Origin: an uncultured Archangium sp.
Lineage (GTDB): Bacteria > Myxococcota > Myxococcia > Myxococcales > Myxococcaceae
Length of the DNA stretch: 10,431 bases
Direction: 5' to 3'
Assembly: GCA_946479335.1 (NCBI GenBank)
Contig: CAMLFP010000185.1
Coordinates: 1 to 10,431 of the forward strand
In this document: in pieces, positions 7,921 to 10,431 of the stretch
Layout of the letters: each line of letters begins with the position of its first letter
How positions within the stretch are numbered: position 1 is the stretch's first letter
The notes under the pieces: generated by a model
Seen by the model: the letters and a program-made list of their open reading frames with translations, nothing else
Told to the model about the DNA's origin: nothing
Databases searched by the model: none
Program-made: the position numbers and the translations under genes

Positions 7921-8695
7921 AGGGCACGCCGCCGTCGAAGACGAGGCGGCTGACGAGCACCAGCACCACGAAGGCGATGATGAACGGCACCGGCGTCGCT
8001 CCAGCGAGCGGCGTCTTGCCCGCACCGTCTCGCGCGCGCACGACGGCGTCAGGGAGATCGAACAGCGGGAACGCGGAGACGCCGCAGTAGAGCAGCGTCA
8101 GCCAGTGCGGCACCGGCAGCATCGAGAGCATCACCACCGGCGTCGCGAGGAAGCCCGCGTACACGCCCAGCTCCTTCGACCACGCGTTCGCCTCCGCCTC
8201 GGTCGCGAGGGGGGCGGGTGCGAGCTGCGCGAAGACCACGCCGAACGGCCGCGCGACCAGCCGCAGCCCCGCGAGGCCGAGCCCCATGAGGGCGATCAAC
8301 CCCGGCGTGGGCACGCCCAGCAAGCGCGTCGCGGAGCCGAGATCGGCGTCGGGCGCGAACCACGCGGAGAACACGTAGCCGACGAGGTTCACCAGCCCGT
8401 GGTACCCGAGCCACGCCACGAAGAGCCGCGCGCGGGGAGCGCCCCTCATCGCACGCGCGATGAACAAGAGCCCCGCGCCGCTGAGCCCGCTGAAGAGCGG
8501 CCCGGCGAGCGTGGTGATCACCCGGGCGCTCACGGTGCCTTCCATGTCGCAGTGGACGCTCGTGGTGAACATCACCGGGTCTCGACCGACGAGTACCGCA
8601 GCGATGGCGTGCGCGAGCTCATGCGCCAGCGTGGTGAGGAAGAACGCCGCCGCGAAGAGGGCAGCCGACTCCACGGTTCTCCGGGTGAGCTTCAC
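7910..8695 (-). CDS. multi-pass membrane protein with HExxH motif, putative M50-like metalloprotease
   Basis: The 261-residue protein is mostly hydrophobic, with likely membrane helices near 9-37, 57-80, 91-113, 129-148, 176-194 and 234-252. The first helix contains HELAH (H25, E26, H29), a zinc metalloprotease HExxH within the membrane, followed near 64 by LAGPL. Both features recall the M50 site-2 protease family. The third M50 ligand normally sits in an (N)PxxxLDG motif. The nearest candidate is PLFDLPD at 210-216, which does not match well, so activity is uncertain. The start is unclear. GTG 8695 gives a basic N-terminus, and GTG 8674, preceded by GGAGA, is an alternative that shortens the protein by seven residues. 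Longer in-frame starts reach into the divergent gene and look non-native. Its 3' end overlaps the kinase gene by 11 bases. It is divergent from the FecR-like gene. I am sure it is a gene, less sure of the enzyme class. Confidence 0.75.
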   Translation of the reverse strand: MKLTRRTVESAALFAAAFFLTTLAHELAHAIAAVLVGRDPVMFTTSVHCDMEGTVSARVITTLAGPLFSGLSGAGLLFIARAMRGAPRARLFVAWLGYHGLVNLVGYVFSAWFAPDADLGSATRLLGVPTPGLIALMGLGLAGLRLVARPFGVVFAQLAPAPLATEAEANAWSKELGVYAGFLATPVVMLSMLPVPHWLTLLYCGVSAFPLFDLPDAVVRARDGAGKTPLAGATPVPFIIAFVVLVLVSRLVFDGGVPFTR

Positions 8696-8772
8696 GGGGC
8701 GGGTTGTACGCGCAGCAGCGCTCCAACGCGCCGCGGAAGTGCTTTCGCCGCAACCTGCTACGGTCGCGGTGG
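8696..8772. promoter_or_regulatory. divergent intergenic region
   Basis: These 77 bases separate the starts of the minus-strand HExxH membrane protein and the plus-strand FecR-domain protein, so promoters for both should lie here or just inside the genes. On the minus strand TACAAC (8708-8703) is a plausible -10 exactly seven bases before GTG 8695. On the plus strand TGCTACGGT (8756-8764) resembles an extended -10 just before ATG 8773. Neither has a good -35 and neither gene has a good Shine-Dalgarno here. The region's role is deduced from gene orientation; the individual elements are weak. Confidence 0.4.
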
Positions 8773-9711
8773 ATGTCGTCGCGCCTCCGGTTCGCACTCG
8801 CGTTGCTCTTGATCGCCGCGGCGGTGCCGCTCGCCTGGTGGCTGTTCCTCTCGGAGCCCCGGGCCCAGCCCTTGCCGCCGCCCATCGCCGTCCCCGACGC
8901 GTCGGTCGCGCTCGACGCGGGCGCGCGCATCACCGAGGTGAAGTTGGGCGAGGTGACCGGCACCGTGCAGATCCGCAAAGGGGCGGGCGGCGAGTGGCAA
9001 GACGCGAAGAGCGGCGACGTGCTCGAACCCAATGATGGCGTGCGCACGGCTGACGGCAGCTACGCGGTGCTCGTCGGCGGTGAGACCTGGCAGGTCAAGA
9101 TGGAGCCCGGCACCGAGGTCGGCATCGGCGAACTCCGCGAGAGCATCACGAAGCTGCTCCTCGAGACCGGTATGGCGCGCGCCTCCGTGAAGGGCGGCGG
9201 GCGGCACGTGTTCGAGGTGCGCGCGTCGAACTCCGACGCGGTGGCCACCACCGACGGCGGCGTGTTCACCATCGCCAACAACGGGCAGGGCACGGTGGCG
9301 TTGGGCGCGGAGAGCGGCGAGGTGGCGTTCGCGGGCGGCGGTCGCGTGGTCATCGTGCGCGCGGGCCAGCAGTCGATCGTGAAGCCGGGCCAGCCGGTGA
9401 GTGACCCGATCACCATCCCCTCGTCGTTGCTGCTCAAGGTGGCGCTGCCGCCGCCCAACAGCACGGTGAACAAGCAGAAGCTCACGCTGAAGGGCTCGGT
9501 GGAGCCCGGCGCGTCGCTCGAGGTGCAGGGCCGCATCGTGCGCGTCGACGCGAACGGGAAGTTCGAGGCGCCGGTGACGTTGAAGGAAGGCAAGAACGCG
9601 CTGGTCATCCGCGCGCGCGGAGTCGGCGGCGTGGAGGCGAAGTCAGAAGGGCAGGTCGAGCTCGACACGACGGTCAAGCCGACGACCATCGACAAGAACC
9701 TGTGGAAGTGA
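8773..9711 (+). CDS. FecR-domain protein with C-terminal Ig-like domain, membrane-anchored or secreted
   Basis: The 312-residue protein has a short basic N-terminus (MSSRLR) and a hydrophobic helix at about 7-26, either a signal anchor or an uncleaved signal peptide; no lipobox is seen. Next comes a beta-rich FecR-like domain (about 50-210), with the pattern GTVQIRKG...W..AKSGDVLEPNDGVRT..GSYAVL. A C-terminal domain (about 235-305) follows, beginning PPPNSTVNKQKLTLKGSV, with a VDANGKFEAPVTLKEGKNAL stretch typical of bacterial Ig-like/glucodextranase-B-type modules. Unlike true FecR anti-sigma regulators it has almost no cytoplasmic part, and no FecI-type sigma factor or TonB receptor gene is adjacent. 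A structural, cell-envelope or peptidoglycan/polysaccharide-binding role is more likely, but no specific function can be assigned. ATG 8773 is preferred over upstream non-ATG starts because it places the hydrophobic segment at the N-terminus. The stop lies three bases from the converging PHP gene. Confidence 0.85.
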   Translation: MSSRLRFALALLLIAAAVPLAWWLFLSEPRAQPLPPPIAVPDASVALDAGARITEVKLGEVTGTVQIRKGAGGEWQDAKSGDVLEPNDGVRTADGSYAVLVGGETWQVKMEPGTEVGIGELRESITKLLLETGMARASVKGGGRHVFEVRASNSDAVATTDGGVFTIANNGQGTVALGAESGEVAFAGGGRVVIVRAGQQSIVKPGQPVSDPITIPSSLLLKVALPPPNSTVNKQKLTLKGSVEPGASLEVQGRIVRVDANGKFEAPVTLKEGKNALVIRARGVGGVEAKSEGQVELDTTVKPTTIDKNLWK

Positions 9712-9714
9712 CGG

Positions 9715-10431
9715 TCAGCTCCGGCGGCGCGCGAGCGCGTCGAGCTGCGCCTGCGTCATGGAGATCGCCCCGAACTCGCGATCGGGTGCGACCTTCGGGC
9801 CGTGGAAGTCGCTGCCGGCGGTGACGCACAGCGAGAACTCCGCGGCCCAGCGCGCGAAGAGCTCACGCTGCGTCGGCGGGTGATCGCGGTGGAGCGCCTC
9901 GATGCCGTCGAGGCCCGCGCGCGCCATCTCCTCGAACTCGAGGTGGTTGATCCGCGAGCTGCCGGGGTGCGCGATGGTCGCGGTGCCGCCGGCGCCATGA
10001 ATCAGCGCCACCGCCTCTGCCACCGTCGTCTCCTGCTTGGGCACCCACGCCAGCTTGCCGTCGCCGAGAAAGCGGTCGAACGCCTCGCGGAACGTGGCGC
10101 ACACCCGTGACTCCACCAGCGCGCGCGCGAGGTGGGGGCGCGTCAGCAGGCCGTCTCCCGCGATGGCCTGCACCTGCGGCAGCGACACCGGCACGCCCGC
10201 GGCGACGAGGCGCTCGATCATGCGCGTCATGCGCGTCTCTCGCTCGGTCACCAGGCGCCGCGTGTAGTCGAGCAGCGCGGCGTTCGATGGGTCGACGAAG
10301 TGCCCCAGCACGTGCACCTCGCGGCGGTTGTGCGCGCACGACACCTCGATGCCGGAGATCAGCTCCACCCCGAGCTCGAGCGCGCGCTCCCGTGCTTCGG
10401 GCAGCGCAGCGAGCGTGTCGTGGTCGGTGAT
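9715..10431 (-). CDS. PHP-domain phosphoesterase, TrpH/YciV-like (5' end outside window)
   Basis: This is the C-terminal 238 residues of a PHP metallophosphoesterase. The reading frame stays open to the window edge, where it encodes ITDHDTLAAL, a conserved PHP metal-binding motif normally near residue 40. The GTG at 10368 is therefore an internal valine and not the start. Other PHP motifs are SGIEVS, an H-V-L-G-H segment, TIAHPG and the C-terminal AGSDFHG near 9799-9816. The layout matches the TrpH/YciV group (about 280-290 residues), whose studied members include E. coli RNase AM, a 5'-3' exoribonuclease, and nucleoside 3',5'-bisphosphate phosphatases. Which reaction applies here cannot be told from sequence. 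Roughly the first 40-50 residues are missing. The gene converges on the FecR-like gene with a three-base gap. Confidence 0.9.
   Translation of the reverse strand: MTDHDTLAALPEARERALELGVELISGIEVSCAHNRREVHVLGHFVDPSNAALLDYTRRLVTERETRMTRMIERLVAAGVPVSLPQVQAIAGDGLLTRPHLARALVESRVCATFREAFDRFLGDGKLAWVPKQETTVAEAVALIHGAGGTATIAHPGSSRINHLEFEEMARAGLDGIEALHRDHPPTQRELFARWAAEFSLCVTAGSDFHGPKVAPDREFGAISMTQAQLDALARRRS

Noticed and set aside
7928..7950. GC-rich hairpin eight bases after the membrane kinase stop, candidate terminator
   Set aside because: GCCGCCGTC pairs with GAC and GGCGGC around a GAA loop with a two-base bulge, but no T-run follows and the site is within the opposing coding region. In DNA this GC-rich such hairpins are common.
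8704..8772. Upstream N-terminal extension of the FecR-like protein from a TTG at 8704
   Set aside because: It would put 23 Arg-rich residues before the hydrophobic segment and use up the divergent promoter region. ATG 8773 gives a normal signal-anchor N-terminus.
8696..8797. Longer N-terminus of the minus-strand HExxH protein from about 8797
   Set aside because: The added Thr/Ala/Ser-rich residues look non-native and would overlap the FecR-like gene start. GTG 8695 or 8674 fits the first membrane helix better.

Overview
The window is about 10.4 kb of very GC-rich, gene-dense bacterial DNA with seven complete genes and one cut by the right edge. Strong G/C preference at third codon positions, GTG starts, very long signalling proteins and an envelope lipid-transport locus together suggest a Gram-negative proteobacterial or myxobacterial (Myxococcota-like) chromosome. 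That placement is inference; there is no rRNA or taxonomic marker here. I see no tRNA, rRNA, CRISPR array, insertion sequence or phage gene.

Left part (12-2752, + strand): a tightly packed Mla/MCE-type ABC lipid transporter. It encodes an MlaE-family permease, an MlaF-family ATPase and an MlaD-family MCE protein with a long repetitive C-terminal extension. Start and stop codons overlap or touch, so the three are almost certainly co-transcribed. Their partner subunits (MlaA, MlaB, MlaC) are not in the window.

Middle (2777-7920, + strand): two signalling genes on the same strand. The first is a soluble 1093-residue hybrid kinase, ordered REC-GAF-PAS-HisKA-HATPase-REC-REC-GGDEF-like. The second is a membrane-bound sensor histidine kinase with a Cache-like sensor and HAMP domain but no receiver of its own. 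Their coding regions overlap by a base or more, so they are probably made together and may form one phosphorelay, with the GGDEF-like domain as the only recognisable output. The hybrid kinase begins only 24 bases after the MCE gene, so all five genes may form one envelope transport and signalling operon, possibly with an internal promoter.

Right part (7910-10431): a minus-strand multi-pass membrane protein with an HExxH motif (M50-like, putative) converges on the kinase and overlaps its end by 11 bases. Divergent from it, across 77 bases, is a single-pass FecR-domain protein with an Ig-like C-terminal domain. Converging on that gene with a 3-base gap is a minus-strand PHP-domain phosphoesterase (TrpH/YciV-like) whose 5' end lies beyond the window.

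The most interesting points are the kinase pair with its variant but largely complete GGDEF site, its position behind an Mla transporter, the repeat-bearing MCE tail, and the divergent pairing of a possible intramembrane protease with a FecR-like membrane protein. None of these is proof of a new system.
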